NCBI RefSeq assembly: GCF_035222375.1
Contig: NC_085889.1
Coordinates: 3,534,001-3,598,000 of the forward strand
Direction: 5' to 3'
DNA from: Podospora pseudocomata
Taxonomy: Eukaryota; Ascomycota; Sordariomycetes; Sordariales; Podosporaceae
Length of the DNA: 64,000 bases
The position numbers were made by a program, and so were the translations under genes. Numbering within the stretch: position 1 is the stretch's first letter; each line of letters opens with the position of its first letter. Below the pieces are notes generated by a model. The model was not told the origin of the DNA, made no database searches, and saw only the letters and a list, made by a program, of their open reading frames with translations. Positions 10,301 through 20,312 of the stretch are shown one piece after another.

Positions 10301-11367
10301 ATGAGCGACCGGACGAGTGTGTGGTGATCTTGAGATGTCGAGGCGTCCGTAAAGTCAAAGTAAAAGTAGGCGATCCCTGAAGTCGCCTGATGTTGGCAGT
10401 GATCAATGAGGTGGTTGATTATCGTGGAGCTGGAGAGTTGTCAGTGGCTATGGTTACACCTACCGCCAGTAAATTATTAGCTACATGCCAGAGAACAGTC
10501 TTCCCACACCCCGCTGAAAGAAAATCCTAGGTCAGCTGGCCCCCGTTTAATTTGCATATAGACCGCTCCTCCTGTCGGTAACTTCTTCACTTACCTCTGC
10601 CTTGTATCCAGAGCACGGAGCGTAACGATTCCTTCCAGGTCCAAAATTCGTTTTCGTTGTTATCGACGAACCAGGCACCCGTGTTGTCCCTGCGTTTGGA
10701 CGAGGCAATAAATTGTCTCTGGGACGGATTAGGTGGATCAAGCCAACGCAGTATCTCCTTGGAATCCTCTTTCTCGTAGAATTGGTTCATTGTATCCAAA
10801 ATCTTATTGTTCTGGCGTCTGTTCCATATTAGCGTGGCTGAGGAGCATCACAGAACTGAGGTGACGCACATCAAAATGGAGGTTGCAGCTTGGTGAAGAA
10901 TCTCGTTGGCTTTCGATACATTATCGCGCAAGTCCTTCAAGGTTTTTTCCTTGAACGGATACAGTGTCCGCTTAAATCTGGTGAATAACTTGATGTTGTC
11001 CACCGGTGGATTGCGCCCGTTGTCGGAACCGGTGACATGCTTGAGCTCCTCCTCGAGCGCCGTGATCCTATCACGACAAGCCTTAACTGGCCCCTCGGCC
11101 GGGGCCTCCACCTCTAGCCTACTGCCACCATCTTTGATAGCAGCGTCAAGGTTCTATCATACTAGTTAGCGAGAACGCTCTGTGTCGCCCAGGGTAAGTA
11201 CCTACCTGAAGAATTCGGGTGAGATTGTCGACCTCCTCACAAAGCAATTGGATATCCTTCTCAGCACTTTTATAGGTCTTGTAATATTCCGTTAGACCTT
11301 TGCAGACTGCCAAACCCGCCGTTACCAAGCCGGCAAGACTGCCAGCAAGACCGATGGTCTCAGCCAT
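7345..11367 (-). CDS. NACHT-ankyrin NLR (STAND protein) with HeLo-like N-terminal domain
   Basis: Six exons: 11367-11206, 11153-10870, 10818-10595, 10513-10489, 10429-9845 and 9763-7345, giving 1232 residues. Residues 1-150 are helical and start MAETIGLAGSLAGLVTAGL, resembling the HeLo-like N-terminal domains of fungal STAND proteins. The NACHT core has Walker A GRAGCGKT (222-229), TVLCSTIINHL after it, and Walker B LVIDAVDES (326-334). About 14 ankyrin repeats plus one degenerate unit follow (about 714-1220). Intron 4 (10488-10430) must use a GC donor (GCATGT) to give the family-typical TVLCSTII; no GT donor nearby keeps the frame. Intron 5 carries a long A run on the coding strand. The ankyrin repeats are dissimilar to each other, so this is not the hypervariable near-identical repeat type. 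By family knowledge such proteins sense non-self or damage in the cytosol and can trigger programmed cell death. No partner effector gene is next to it. It appears intact. Confidence 0.9.
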
Positions 11368-11781
11368 TGGGGTCAAGGCAGAGTAAAGTTACCTACTTGC
11401 GGGAAGGGGAAGTTCGATGGTTGGGCTGAGAACACGGCTCAGGTAGGTAGGCGGCGATGCGGGGGACTCTTGGCCCATCAAGGGCAGCAGCGGGACACCC
11501 TCACCACAAAATAATTAGCACTCAAAAGCAGGTCAACCCCACATTATATTGTAAATCATACCTCGAGCTTTGCTTGTTGTGGGCCAGTTTATTCGGGGGC
11601 AGTGCATTGGGAGGGGAGATCGCTTGTGCGTTTTTCGGGCACAAATATACCCACATAAAAGTCTGGATTTTGTGTGGGATTTATGCTATTTATTGTGATG
11701 AAATTCGGAGACAGAGGTTGAGAGTAAAGGTTCGAGGACAACGCAAATAATGATAATTCTAGCTAGGTACATATGAGAAAT
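11368..11781. other. Short intergenic region, NLR promoter and LCCL-gene 3' end
   Basis: The 414 bases contain the leader and promoter of the NLR gene and the 3' untranslated end of the LCCL gene upstream of it on the same strand. No additional feature seen. Confidence 0.5.
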
Positions 11782-13833
11782 CTAGATCTTGTAGAAACCC
11801 ACGCCCTTGCTCCAGGTCCCGTTCGCAAACCATGTCCCCGCCTCGGTCCAATCCAATGTATTCCCTCCTTCCCCGACAAAAGAGAATCTGAAGTATTCAT
11901 CAGCCTTTCTGAACCTTGGCCAAGAAAACACCATATCCTCCAGCTTTGTCTCTGTAAACCACCCTCTAAATCGCTCCACATCATTCACCAGCACACTGAT
12001 GCCCTCAATCTTCTCTCTCAGTCTTGCAACATCGTCCAACGCCGACCACTTGAAGTGGATCGTCTCCTGCTTCACTCCCATCTCCAACGTCTCAATGAAC
12101 GGTGCCACCACGTCCGGCACCAAACTCCCATACTGCCCATCTCCCCTGATGGAATCATATGTCTGCAACACCGAATCGAAGCCCCATCTTGCTACCCCGT
12201 TGATAAACAACCCAACCAACAGCCCCTGAAACAGCAAGCTCGGCCTCGTCTGCATCGCCGTCCCCGGTAGTAGGAGCAAAGCAAGAACATAATGGTGAAG
12301 CCTCAGCTCCAACCCCGGCATCACCACCAAAGTCGCAATCACCGCTATCGCCCCCGCATAAAACGCCAAAAACTTCGGCAACCTCCCCTCTTGCCAAAAG
12401 TGCCACGCCTGCAACGTCCCCAGGGCAATCAGCACCCCCACAACAACCACCAGTGCCACCACCGCCCCAGGCTGCTGCCTCAGATCATGTCCCTCCAGCC
12501 TCGAAATCGGAATCCACGCCTCGAAAGTATTATTCGTCAATCCCCCCAACCACAAGCCTCCCATCCACAGCAACGTTTTCTCCCAATTCGCCCCCTCATC
12601 CACGTCCTTCAACGTTCTCCTCCCTATCGCCCAGTACACAACCACCATAACAAACACCGCCGGCAACAACCTCCCAACCATAATCCCGACCAACTCCTGT
12701 ACTAACCTCCCGCTCATCACCTGAATATCAGGCGGATCACTCACCAAACCAACATGTAGAAAGACCCCCGTAAATCCCCCGAAGAACATCACCTTCCCAC
12801 TTCGTGTCCCCGCCCCAAGCAACAAACTCAACCCAACACTTACAATCAACTGGCCCCACCTCGCATCCCCCCTCCCACACCCCTCCACTTTCTCAACCTC
12901 ATAACTCATAGGAAAATAACTCCCAAACTGTACACTCTCCACCCCATTCTGAGTGCTATTCTCAAACCGGTAATACTCCCCCTTCAACTTCACCCTCCCG
13001 CACCCCCCCTTCTTATCCGTCACCACCCCGGCATGAACCCCAGCCTGACAAACAAACGAATCACCCCTATAAACCCCCTCCCCTCCCCCAATGACATAAG
13101 CCCGGTAGTTGATCTGCTGATTCCCCACCCACCGTGGATTGAGCAGCTTCACGCCCGCACAATCCGCCGGACACCGAAAAGCCACACTCGTATTCCCAAA
13201 CGGTTCACACAGTCGCCCGTCCAACCCACACTCTGCATTCCCCCCCCAAAGCGAGCTCACACAACCGAGATGCTTCACTTCTTGCCCATCGGCCACCACC
13301 TTTCCTTTGGTTAACACCACCGGCACGACAACAGTCAACATCCACACGATCCCAAACCCCACTAACAACATCCCCTTCTGCCACTTCTGGGGGAAGAGAC
13401 AGTCAAGAACATCCACCAACCCCGCCTGAAGTCTCGGCAGCAGCCACGCCCTCGGTTCAATCCTCTGCGTTTTAGAAGGCGCAGGACCACCCCAAAGCCA
13501 GTCGCAATACCGGTGTCTTTTCCTCCCTTGCTGCCGCGACTTTGACTTCCTGAAGGGTCGGTTCTCGACATCAGAATCCGGGCTCGTCAGCTCGTCTAGT
13601 TCCAACCCGTCATCCTCGCTGTCAGAGTGTAAAAGTTGAGCCTCTTCGTTGCTGTTGTCATCATCATCGTCCAGGTGCCGAACCTCAACACCGGATTTGC
13701 CCCCCTTTCTCAGCCCATCGCTCGAACTGCTCGACCCACTATCGATCCTCCCATTGTCATTGTTGCTGAAAACAACGTCGCCGTCTTCGTCAGCCGCCAC
13801 CCCAGTGTTGCGGGTGAGGGTGTTGCCGCTCAT
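11782..13833 (-). CDS. LCCL-domain multi-pass membrane protein
   Basis: A single exon of 683 residues. The first ATG of the frame is at 13833; an upstream GTG in frame is ignored. The N-terminal ~130 residues are acidic and Ser/Asp-rich and likely cytosolic. One membrane segment follows at about 155-175 (MLLVGFGIVWMLTVVVPVVL). Then comes a cysteine-containing extracytosolic region with CPADC and YRGDSFVCQAGVHAGVV, the signature end of an LCCL module. Six to eight further hydrophobic segments follow, and a hydrophilic C-terminal part. Fungal LCCL proteins with this arrangement are known from genomes, but their function is not established; the LCCL fold is thought to bind lipid or surface ligands. 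Same strand as its neighbours, 414 bp from the NLR start. Confidence 0.86.
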   Translation of the reverse strand: MSGNTLTRNTGVAADEDGDVVFSNNDNGRIDSGSSSSSDGLRKGGKSGVEVRHLDDDDDNSNEEAQLLHSDSEDDGLELDELTSPDSDVENRPFRKSKSRQQGRKRHRYCDWLWGGPAPSKTQRIEPRAWLLPRLQAGLVDVLDCLFPQKWQKGMLLVGFGIVWMLTVVVPVVLTKGKVVADGQEVKHLGCVSSLWGGNAECGLDGRLCEPFGNTSVAFRCPADCAGVKLLNPRWVGNQQINYRAYVIGGGEGVYRGDSFVCQAGVHAGVVTDKKGGCGRVKLKGEYYRFENSTQNGVESVQFGSYFPMSYEVEKVEGCGRGDARWGQLIVSVGLSLLLGAGTRSGKVMFFGGFTGVFLHVGLVSDPPDIQVMSGRLVQELVGIMVGRLLPAVFVMVVVYWAIGRRTLKDVDEGANWEKTLLWMGGLWLGGLTNNTFEAWIPISRLEGHDLRQQPGAVVALVVVVGVLIALGTLQAWHFWQEGRLPKFLAFYAGAIAVIATLVVMPGLELRLHHYVLALLLLPGTAMQTRPSLLFQGLLVGLFINGVARWGFDSVLQTYDSIRGDGQYGSLVPDVVAPFIETLEMGVKQETIHFKWSALDDVARLREKIEGISVLVNDVERFRGWFTETKLEDMVFSWPRFRKADEYFRFSFVGEGGNTLDWTEAGTWFANGTWSKGVGFYKI

Positions 13834-14402
13834 TTTCACCCACTAATAAAGGCTGCCGTTTGTCAAACTAACGTTAACGGTGCTCTAAAAAAAAGAATGA
13901 AAAGAAAACGATACTTGAAGAGAAAAGCAAAAGGTGATGGATGACAAGACAAGCTGAAAAAAAACAAAAAAACAAAATTGAATCACAAATTCCAAGCAGC
14001 AGCTGGGGGTGGGTGGTGGCCAGGCCCCTTCCCCAGAGGTTCAGCTCGCTCACCCACCCCCTGATTGAGACCGAGCAAATCGGACCATACCCAACCCAAC
14101 CAAACTAGGTGAGTGATATGACTAAGCCAAACAGGGGTGTGTAAGTCAAACACCACCATCCCCAGCTCACATCAAACAACTCAACTCAATATTCTTTGCT
14201 CTCATATCTGTGAACCAAAAGAATGTCCTTCCCAAATCCATATCTTACAATTCATTCAAGTAGAGTTAGTTTACTTTCATATAATTACATGTCATCACAT
14301 CCACAGGCCTCCTTTTCCACCCTTCCTAGAAACCTCAAAATGACCCCGCCCCACCCCAATCCAATCATAACCTCATCATTTAACTCGAGACTCTCAAATC
14401 TT
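13834..14402. other. Intergenic region
   Basis: Promoter/leader of the LCCL gene and 3' region of the Mam33 gene, both on the minus strand. AT-rich stretches occur at 13880-13980. No gene or repeat of note. Confidence 0.5.
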
Positions 14403-15357
14403 TCAAGCCTCAACAAATCCCCTCACATTCTCCAACCAAGCCAAATACTCCTTCTGCTCCTTCATATCCATGTAATCCGGCACAAACAGCGCCAGCGCAG
14501 GCGTGATGCCCCTCTCCTCCAGATACCTCTCCAGCAAGATCTGAAGGTCCTCATCCAGGCTCCCAAACGCAGGGCCAGGGTAGGCATCCTGCGCAGCATG
14601 CACCGCATCAGGGCTGCTGCTGTGTGCAAGCTTGGCGTCCTTGTAATAGTAGACATTCTCAACAACAACGGTGCCATCCTGAGCAATCGCCTCAACATTG
14701 AGCGCGCCCTTGCCGGGCTTCTCAACGACAATGTTCAGCCGGCAGGGCATGGCATCAGTATCAGCACCACCCTCCATATCCTCCTCCTCCGCCTCCTCAG
14801 CCAAATCAGCAGCACCAGACTTGCCGTTCTCGCGGGAGTTGTTCATTTCCTCAAACTCTTCATCGGCGAGGGCGTCGTCCTCAAAGTTTTGCTCTTGGAA
14901 CGAGGAGAGGTCGGCGATGGAGAAGGAGACCGTGATCCTTTTAGCAAAACTCAGTAATTAGCTTTGGCGCTCACAAGTTTTGACAGTAAAGAGAGGCATA
15001 CTTTTCATTCCCAAAGTTCCTCGTCAAAAACACATCCTGCTGACCGGGCACGTCCTTGAGCTCAAACTGGCCATTCTCCAAGAAATCCTTGATGCTCGCC
15101 GGCAGCGTCTCGCCCTCCTTGACAGAAGTCTCAAACTCGAGCTCCGAGCTCAGCTTGGCGGCGAGCTCCTCGTCCACCTCACCGGCGGGCGCCCGTCTCA
15201 AGGCGGATGTGGAAAAGGCGGCCGAAGCCTTTTGTGTGATGGCGAAAGAGGGGCGTGCAGCGGTGGCGGCAGCGGTTCTGACGACGGCGGGTCTGAGGGT
15301 GGAGGGGCGAGCGAGGACTCTGGGGGCCGCGCGGGCGATGGCACGGAGGGACATCAT
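14403..15357 (-). CDS. mam33: Mitochondrial acidic matrix protein Mam33/p32
   Basis: Two exons, 15357-15002 and 14937-14403, separated by a 64-bp intron (donor GTATGC, branch CTAAT or TGCTAAAAG end), give 296 residues. The first ~50 residues are rich in Arg, Ala and Ser with no acidic residues (SLRAIARAAPRVLARPS) and form a mitochondrial targeting sequence. The mature part is strongly acidic and contains the family order: the DEELAAKLSSEL segment, the DVPGQQDVFLTRNFGNEKI segment, an acidic Glu/Asp loop, and a C-terminal region ending LAWLENVRGFVEA. The p32/Mam33 family forms a doughnut-shaped trimer in the matrix, with roles in mitochondrial translation and respiratory-complex upkeep. Length is close to the family norm. 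A second in-frame ATG lies directly after the first. Confidence 0.93.
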
Positions 15358-15974
15358 TTTGTTGGAAGGTTTTGGGGGTGAGAAGAAAAAAACAAAGGCG
15401 AGGTTGTCGATGGGAAGGGGAAAAAAAGTCGAGGTGGGATGGGTTGGGAAAATTTAGGTTTACACGGGTAGGATAAGGAATTGGATAAGCTCAAGCTCTT
15501 CTTGAGTTCTCAAGCTGGGGAGGGAGCTGGCAGCGCTGGGTGACCCGTGCTTTTTCGAAGTGGGATGGAACATGGATGGTGAGTTCTGGAGGGCAAAAAA
15601 AAAAAACAGAAAAGTCAAAGGGAGCATGGACCTGGGCTGGGATCCGTTGTCCAATCAGGGAAGTTATACGTCATTGATAAGAGATAAGGTGGGATCGAGA
15701 ACATGCTTGAGCAAGCAATTGGAGCTCAGAATATTTGGAAAGGTTCTGTCAATTTCTGGAGAATCAAAAAAATTCAATACCTAAACATCAAAACGCCGTT
15801 GCTTATAATCTCCTCTTTGGTATCCCGTTTGTGTAATCCATCAACGCCTTTGCTTATCCCTGTCCAGGCCAGCTGGATATTTTATCTTGCCTCCTTCAGC
15901 CTGGTGGAAACACCACAAAAACAACAACCAAAAAAAAAAAAAAAAAAAACCAGCATTTATGATATGAAAGAAAA
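15358..15974. other. Intergenic region with poly-A tract
   Basis: Promoter/leader of the Mam33 gene and 3' region of the small Cys-rich gene. An A tract of about 19 bases ends at 15949. No gene recognised. Confidence 0.5.
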
Positions 15975-16313
15975 TCAGCTCCATGCCCTCGGCCTCTGAC
16001 CGCCACCGCTACTAGTAGGCACCACACTCCCTCTCCTCCTGTGCCCGCTCCCGCTCCCATATCTCCCCTGATAGCCATACTGCATCTGCTGCTGCAACTG
16101 GGCATACCCCGGCGGCGGACTGGGAATCACACTCTCCTTGCACTGCCAGCACCAATGCCTCGTCGCATCCCTTTCGCTCAGCACCCCTTCCAAACACGCC
16201 CCAAAGATGCCGTTCGCTTTTTGGGCGACCGGGCAGAGCTTTTCCGAGATAAGGACTGTATCCTCGCAGCGGCAGGACCCGCAGACCCGGACGTGGGTTG
16301 TGTAAGTGCACAT
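15975..16313 (-). CDS. Small Cys-rich protein of unknown function
   Basis: Single-exon frame of 112 residues with ATG at 16313. The N-terminal 60 residues hold Cys pairs at 11/14, 16, 27, 40 and 55/58 (CGSCRC, HWCWQC). This could form a metal-binding fold or disulphides, but there is no signal peptide, so zinc binding in the cytosol or nucleus is the likelier reading. The second half is a low-complexity Gln/Tyr/Gly/Arg-rich tail (YGYQGRYGSGSGHRRRG), resembling RNA-binding disordered tails. I do not recognise the family. Uneven composition with conserved-looking CxxC pairs argues for a real gene, but no splice or homology evidence supports it. Confidence 0.6.
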   Translation of the reverse strand: MCTYTTHVRVCGSCRCEDTVLISEKLCPVAQKANGIFGACLEGVLSERDATRHWCWQCKESVIPSPPPGYAQLQQQMQYGYQGRYGSGSGHRRRGSVVPTSSGGGQRPRAWS

Positions 16314-18754
16314 CTCCGCTTTCTAGTCTAGGGTGTGTGAGTTAGTGATACTACCAAGGGAGGGCGTCGAAAGAGACGACGGACATACCTTGAACAAGAG
16401 AGATACCGGCTTGGCTCGGTGATGATAGGATATAACAAGGATGATTTCTTGACAAGGTAAATCAGGTCAGGTCAGGTAAGGTAGGTATCCAGCCCGCCAG
16501 CGTAAAACCTGTCCCCGTCCCTGAGTCTCGTGATACAGAACAGAGCGACTGTAAGACGAAGATCGGCTGCTCACTCGCCGATGATGAGCAGCAAAGAGTC
16601 GATGACCGAACTGATCGACAACAACCCGATATGAAATGGTGAATATCCGTCTATGGTGTACCGTCAAATCCTCGCCCGCCCCCCAACGTGGGGTATGGGT
16701 AGGTAAGTAAGGTAGGTAGGTATCTTTAAAAGGTGAAAAAAAGTAAAGTAGATCGGTTCTATGATCTGACTGAGTACCAATCGTGAAGCCGGTTATGATG
16801 TAGCCTAAGTAAAACGTAAGGATAACAAAACACAAAACAGCCATCCATCCCAAACCCTACGTCGATCACCCCCCCCCCTTATTTATATACCCTTTCCCCT
16901 CCCTCCCCTTTTATAATGCTGTATATAAATAACCTCCTTCACCACCTGGAGGTACCTCAAACCCAAGCAACGCAACCACCCATCATCCGATCCCCATCCC
17001 AGCAGCAGTGTGTACAACAGCTACACCACCTTCCTCCCGGCGGAAAATCCTTCCATCATCCCATCCTCCCCCCAATCCCGAAGATCGAAGGGTACCCCTC
17101 CCATGTTCCCCCCTTCCCCCTCATCACCACCACCTAGGTCTCGCCTTGAGGGGCGAACATTCACGGGTACCCGCACCCTAGCCTCATCCTTGTCATCTCT
17201 CACACCTGCACCTCTTGTATCATGATCAAATCTCCACCAAACAGCACCGCCCTTTCAATCTATCTCTCATCAACCCTGTGTGCTGTTCGAGAGGGAAAAA
17301 ATCTGCTATTACACAAAATCGGCCAAAGAATGCAGGGTAAACAATCAAGGTAGGTAGGTGGCATACCCGGCCTAATGTTCCAATCATGCCCAGACGATAC
17401 ATCCTTCTGTGGCAGCAGAGAGAAAAGATGTGTAATCCCCCAAGGGGGTCGGAAGTAATAGGTCATCACTATCGTTCGGGAATCGGGTTCAAGCAAAAAA
17501 GGGTAATGGCATATGCCGCTAGATCCTACAAAAAAAAAGCAAAGAGAGAGAGAGGGGAAGAGAGAGAGAGAGACAAGGACAGAACACAAGGAGGTTACCC
17601 ATTCTTCCATGTGATACACACATATCCTCTCAAAAACATCATCACATCACTCCGCAGCGGAGAGAAAAAAAGAAGAAACAAGACACTTCCACTGCACTTT
17701 AGTCATAAGACAAACATCTTTCCTCAGTCCCGAGGTGAGGCAGCAGCAGCAGGCAGTCAAAGACAAGCGTAAAAACAAGAAAGCCAAAAAGTTCTTGCCC
17801 CAGTACCCGGTTGGTCTCATATTCATGACTTCGATTAATAATTCTGCTACTTCCCCCCTCTCCTACCAAAAGCTCTCCCGTTGGGTCCCGGCGGCAAGCA
17901 GCCGCGCGTGTGTCACCCTCGCTACCCCCGCTCCCACATCCAATTGCCGTTCCGGAAACCAGAGCAGGAGACGGCCCACAAGTCGTTCGTCTTGTGCCCC
18001 ACCGCAGGTGAGAACACCACAGTACCGGGCAGTTTCGTCGTGCTGACGGTCATGGAAAAATGGTGGGTTGTACCGCAGCAGCTAACCATTTGGCAGGCAG
18101 ACACCCACTTCTTCCCCTCCCGGAGCGACGGAGACGGGTAAGATCTGCTACCCGCGAGTGCTTCACAAAACCACTTTACACAAGGCCGGCCCCAGCTGTT
18201 CGAGCGGTAGGCTACAGATTCTTTGCACATTGGCCGCGTTTCGAAAGCATGCCATGCAGGGCGTTGTTGGCATGGCGTGGCGTGGCTTACTCCAACGTGC
18301 CTTTCGTGCGTTGCAGCTTGCTTGCTTGCTTGCTTGCGTGCGTGCGTGCGTCTGCGTGGTGGCTTTGAAGTGCGGAGTAAATGGGCAGGCCATGTTTCGT
18401 TTCCGGAACATGGAAGCTCTGGCGGGTTGCATATTCAAGATAGGACAGGACCGGGAAGTTTTCTCGAGATAGATCGAGGACGAATTGTTGGCTGGGGACT
18501 GCTGGGAAGGAGATGGCGAGAGACAACAGAGACAGACACAGCATATCTGAACCACACTATCCGCCGTCGCCGATTTGGTCATAATCCGACGAGAGTGTGC
18601 CTTCGGAGTTGTCTTAGACAGCATTCTCCGAGCCGACACGAAAGGATGGAGCAAGTGCAGCCGGTCCGGGTGGTTGAAGGCTGTGTCATGGATGCGGCCT
18701 ATGTGGTCGAGGTGGGCCAAGATGACAAACTTACTCTCTGCCGCACGGCATGCT
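16314..18754. other. 2.4-kb intergenic region, no gene recognised
   Basis: Contains TAGGTAGG-type short repeats (about 16480-16725), a C-rich block, an A/G-rich block near 17530-17580 and a tetranucleotide repeat at 18316-18352. A few frames are open but lack ATG context or splice sites, and the longest minus-strand one overlaps the 3' end of Tma16 in another frame. It may hold untranslated ends or a non-coding RNA; nothing shows which. Confidence 0.45.
18316..18352. repeat. Tetranucleotide repeat (CTTG)n then (CGTG)n
   Basis: About five CTTG units pass into three or four CGTG units, directly visible. A change of unit inside one tract suggests one substitution that was then copied by slippage. 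Confidence 0.9.
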
Positions 18755-19368
18755 TCATAGACCTTGGGGAGGGAAGCTTGACGGTTTAGTCGTGCCATCG
18801 GCGGAGATTTTGACCCAGGTCACGTTTGTGAGGAAGGCCCAGTTGGACCCGTCCCAGCGCTCAAGCATCTCGAGGTTCTTCTCCGAAGAGAGATCGGGCA
18901 GGTCTGTGGAACAGGTCAGCTCGGCTCATTTGAGTCAAAAAGTCAGGCGGTCATGGTAATAAGGTTCGGCTTACAGAAACCATTCTTGTGCTCCGTCTCA
19001 AGAGCCTCAATGGCCATCTTCAGCAGATCCTCTCTTGTGCTGGGTGGGCGTCCGGCACGGCGTGTCTTTTTGATCTCCTCATATTCCTCGTTGTGTTGCC
19101 CAACAAACTCTAGGATCTTGGCCTGGACGGCAGCTTCATCAAGAGGCTTCAGCTCATTCTCGCGTGCGGCCTCCAAGAAGAAGCGAGTACGGCGAATTAG
19201 GGGCTTGTCTTGCTTCTTGCGGGCAGCAGCAAGAGCCTTCAGACGGTCATCACGAATGACGGCTGTGTGAAGTCGCTTGGCGTTTCTGCTGTTGGCGTGA
19301 AGAGCCTCAATCTTGCCGCCCTTCTTCTTCGCGATGCGCTTTCTCTCCTTTTCAAATGTCTTGGCCAT
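18755..19368 (-). CDS. tma16: Tma16 (translation machinery-associated, 60S biogenesis)
   Basis: Two exons, 19368-18975 and 18903-18755, with a 71-bp intron (donor GTAAGC, branch GCTGAC, acceptor CACAG), give 180 residues, almost the yeast length. Family hallmarks: a basic N-terminus (MAKTFEKERKRIAKKKGGK), a helical middle, the motif RRAGRPPSTREDLLKMAIE, and a C-terminal segment with DLPDLSSEKNLEMLERWDG. Tma16 binds pre-60S particles in yeast and helps nuclear ribosome assembly. The start is the ATG before Lys-Thr-Phe; the frame is open further upstream through a 15-bp repeat but has no ATG there. Divergent from exo1 (944 bp between start codons). A TTAGGG-type element lies about 175 bp upstream. 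Confidence 0.92.
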
Positions 19369-19380
19369 TTTGAATGATTG

Positions 19381-19433
19381 CTGTGTGAGGCGTTGCTGTG
19401 TGAGGCGTTGCTGTGTGAGGCGTTGCTGTGTGA
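19381..19433. repeat. 15-bp tandem repeat in the Tma16 leader
   Basis: Three exact copies of CTGTGTGAGGCGTTG (19381-19425) and a partial fourth, starting 13 bp upstream of the Tma16 ATG. On the coding strand it reads CAACGCCTCACACAG. Probably within the 5' untranslated region. Confidence 0.92.
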
Positions 19434-19541
19434 TTGTGTTTACTGCTGTCGTTGAGAGGTGCAAGTGTCAGGGAATTTTTATGATGGGGCGGAATAGATA
19501 TTGGTGGGGCTGTCCGCGATAAGGTTTAAGTGGCTGCAGGA

Positions 19542-19552
19542 CCCCTAACCCT
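19542..19552 (-). promoter_or_regulatory. TTAGGG-type (telobox/Tbf1-like) element upstream of Tma16
   Basis: CCCCTAACCCT on the plus strand, AGGGTTAGGGG on the gene strand, about 175 bp before the start codon. Tbf1 in yeasts binds TTAGGG motifs in promoters of ribosome-related genes; use of the same code here is inference. A second such site precedes Nop9. Confidence 0.4.
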
Positions 19553-19860
19553 GGTCGTGGATGCTGGAGGGTCGCATCGCTCCTTGATGTGGGAAGAGGG
19601 GGCGCAAAGTCAAAAAAGCTATCCGTATTAAGAGCAACATCACGGAGTAAACATTGGATTGTTGCTCCCCAGACGAGAGCACACAATGGACCACCCAACT
19701 ATTGTCTGCCAGTGAATAATATTCTCCTGCGATGCCCGTGAATAGCCAATGCTAGTGACGCAATTGGACAGACCCCCAGGCTTCCAGAAGGCCCAACAGA
19801 CCCCGCATTAAAGTGACAGGCGTGTGGACCGTCGCGGGGAGCAACGTCCCTGCTCAACCG

Positions 19861-19866
19861 ACGCGT
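19861..19866 (+). promoter_or_regulatory. MCB-like ACGCGT box upstream of exo1
   Basis: ACGCGT within GACGCGTC, about 450 bp before the exo1 ATG. In yeasts MBF binds this box to drive G1/S transcription of replication and repair genes. A second copy lies nearer the gene. Functional role inferred. Confidence 0.4.
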
Positions 19867-20053
19867 CGCGCCTTCCCCCGTTAATAGTTTAATTTGCAGC
19901 GCCAGCGAGGTCCTGGAAGGAGCATCCCATTGATCAGCCAGTACCCGAGCATTGTTGGAAATCCAGCGACTGTTGTTTGACTTCTCCAAGGGCTCCGTTT
20001 TCTATTCAACATCGCCTTTCGATATTGTTCAACTTCAGCAATAGGGCTACAGC

Positions 20054-20059
20054 ACGCGT
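20054..20059 (+). promoter_or_regulatory. Second MCB-like ACGCGT box upstream of exo1
   Basis: ACGCGT within CACGCGTC, about 255 bp before the exo1 ATG. Two exact six-base sites within 200 bp are more than expected by chance in a stretch this size, though GC-rich sequence raises the odds. Confidence 0.4.
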
Positions 20060-20312
20060 CACCGCCCTCGGCAACCCACGGGTTTTTCTGCTTTTTCTGC
20101 TGCACCTGCTGCAACTGAACGAGGAAGCGCGTCTTTCTTGATCTCGACTCTTTTTATCACCACCAACAGTCTCGACTCGAGATCAACCCTTCAACAGCAA
20201 TTCTTCATGGACAAGAGATTGTAAAACAACCCACCTGTTTCCTTCACATCACGGAAACAATCTCGACATCTTCGGCCACTGTTCTCAAACCGCCTCGGCC
20301 GATCTCTCCACC

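Noticed and set aside
16467-16853. Hydrophobic minus-strand frame that might encode a membrane protein
   Set aside because: Only the first 25 residues are hydrophobic; the remainder translates TAGGTAGG-type repeats and has no splice or homology support.
18163-18798. 211-codon minus-strand frame beside Tma16
   Set aside because: Its start lies inside the last exon of Tma16 in another frame and the rest has no coding sign.
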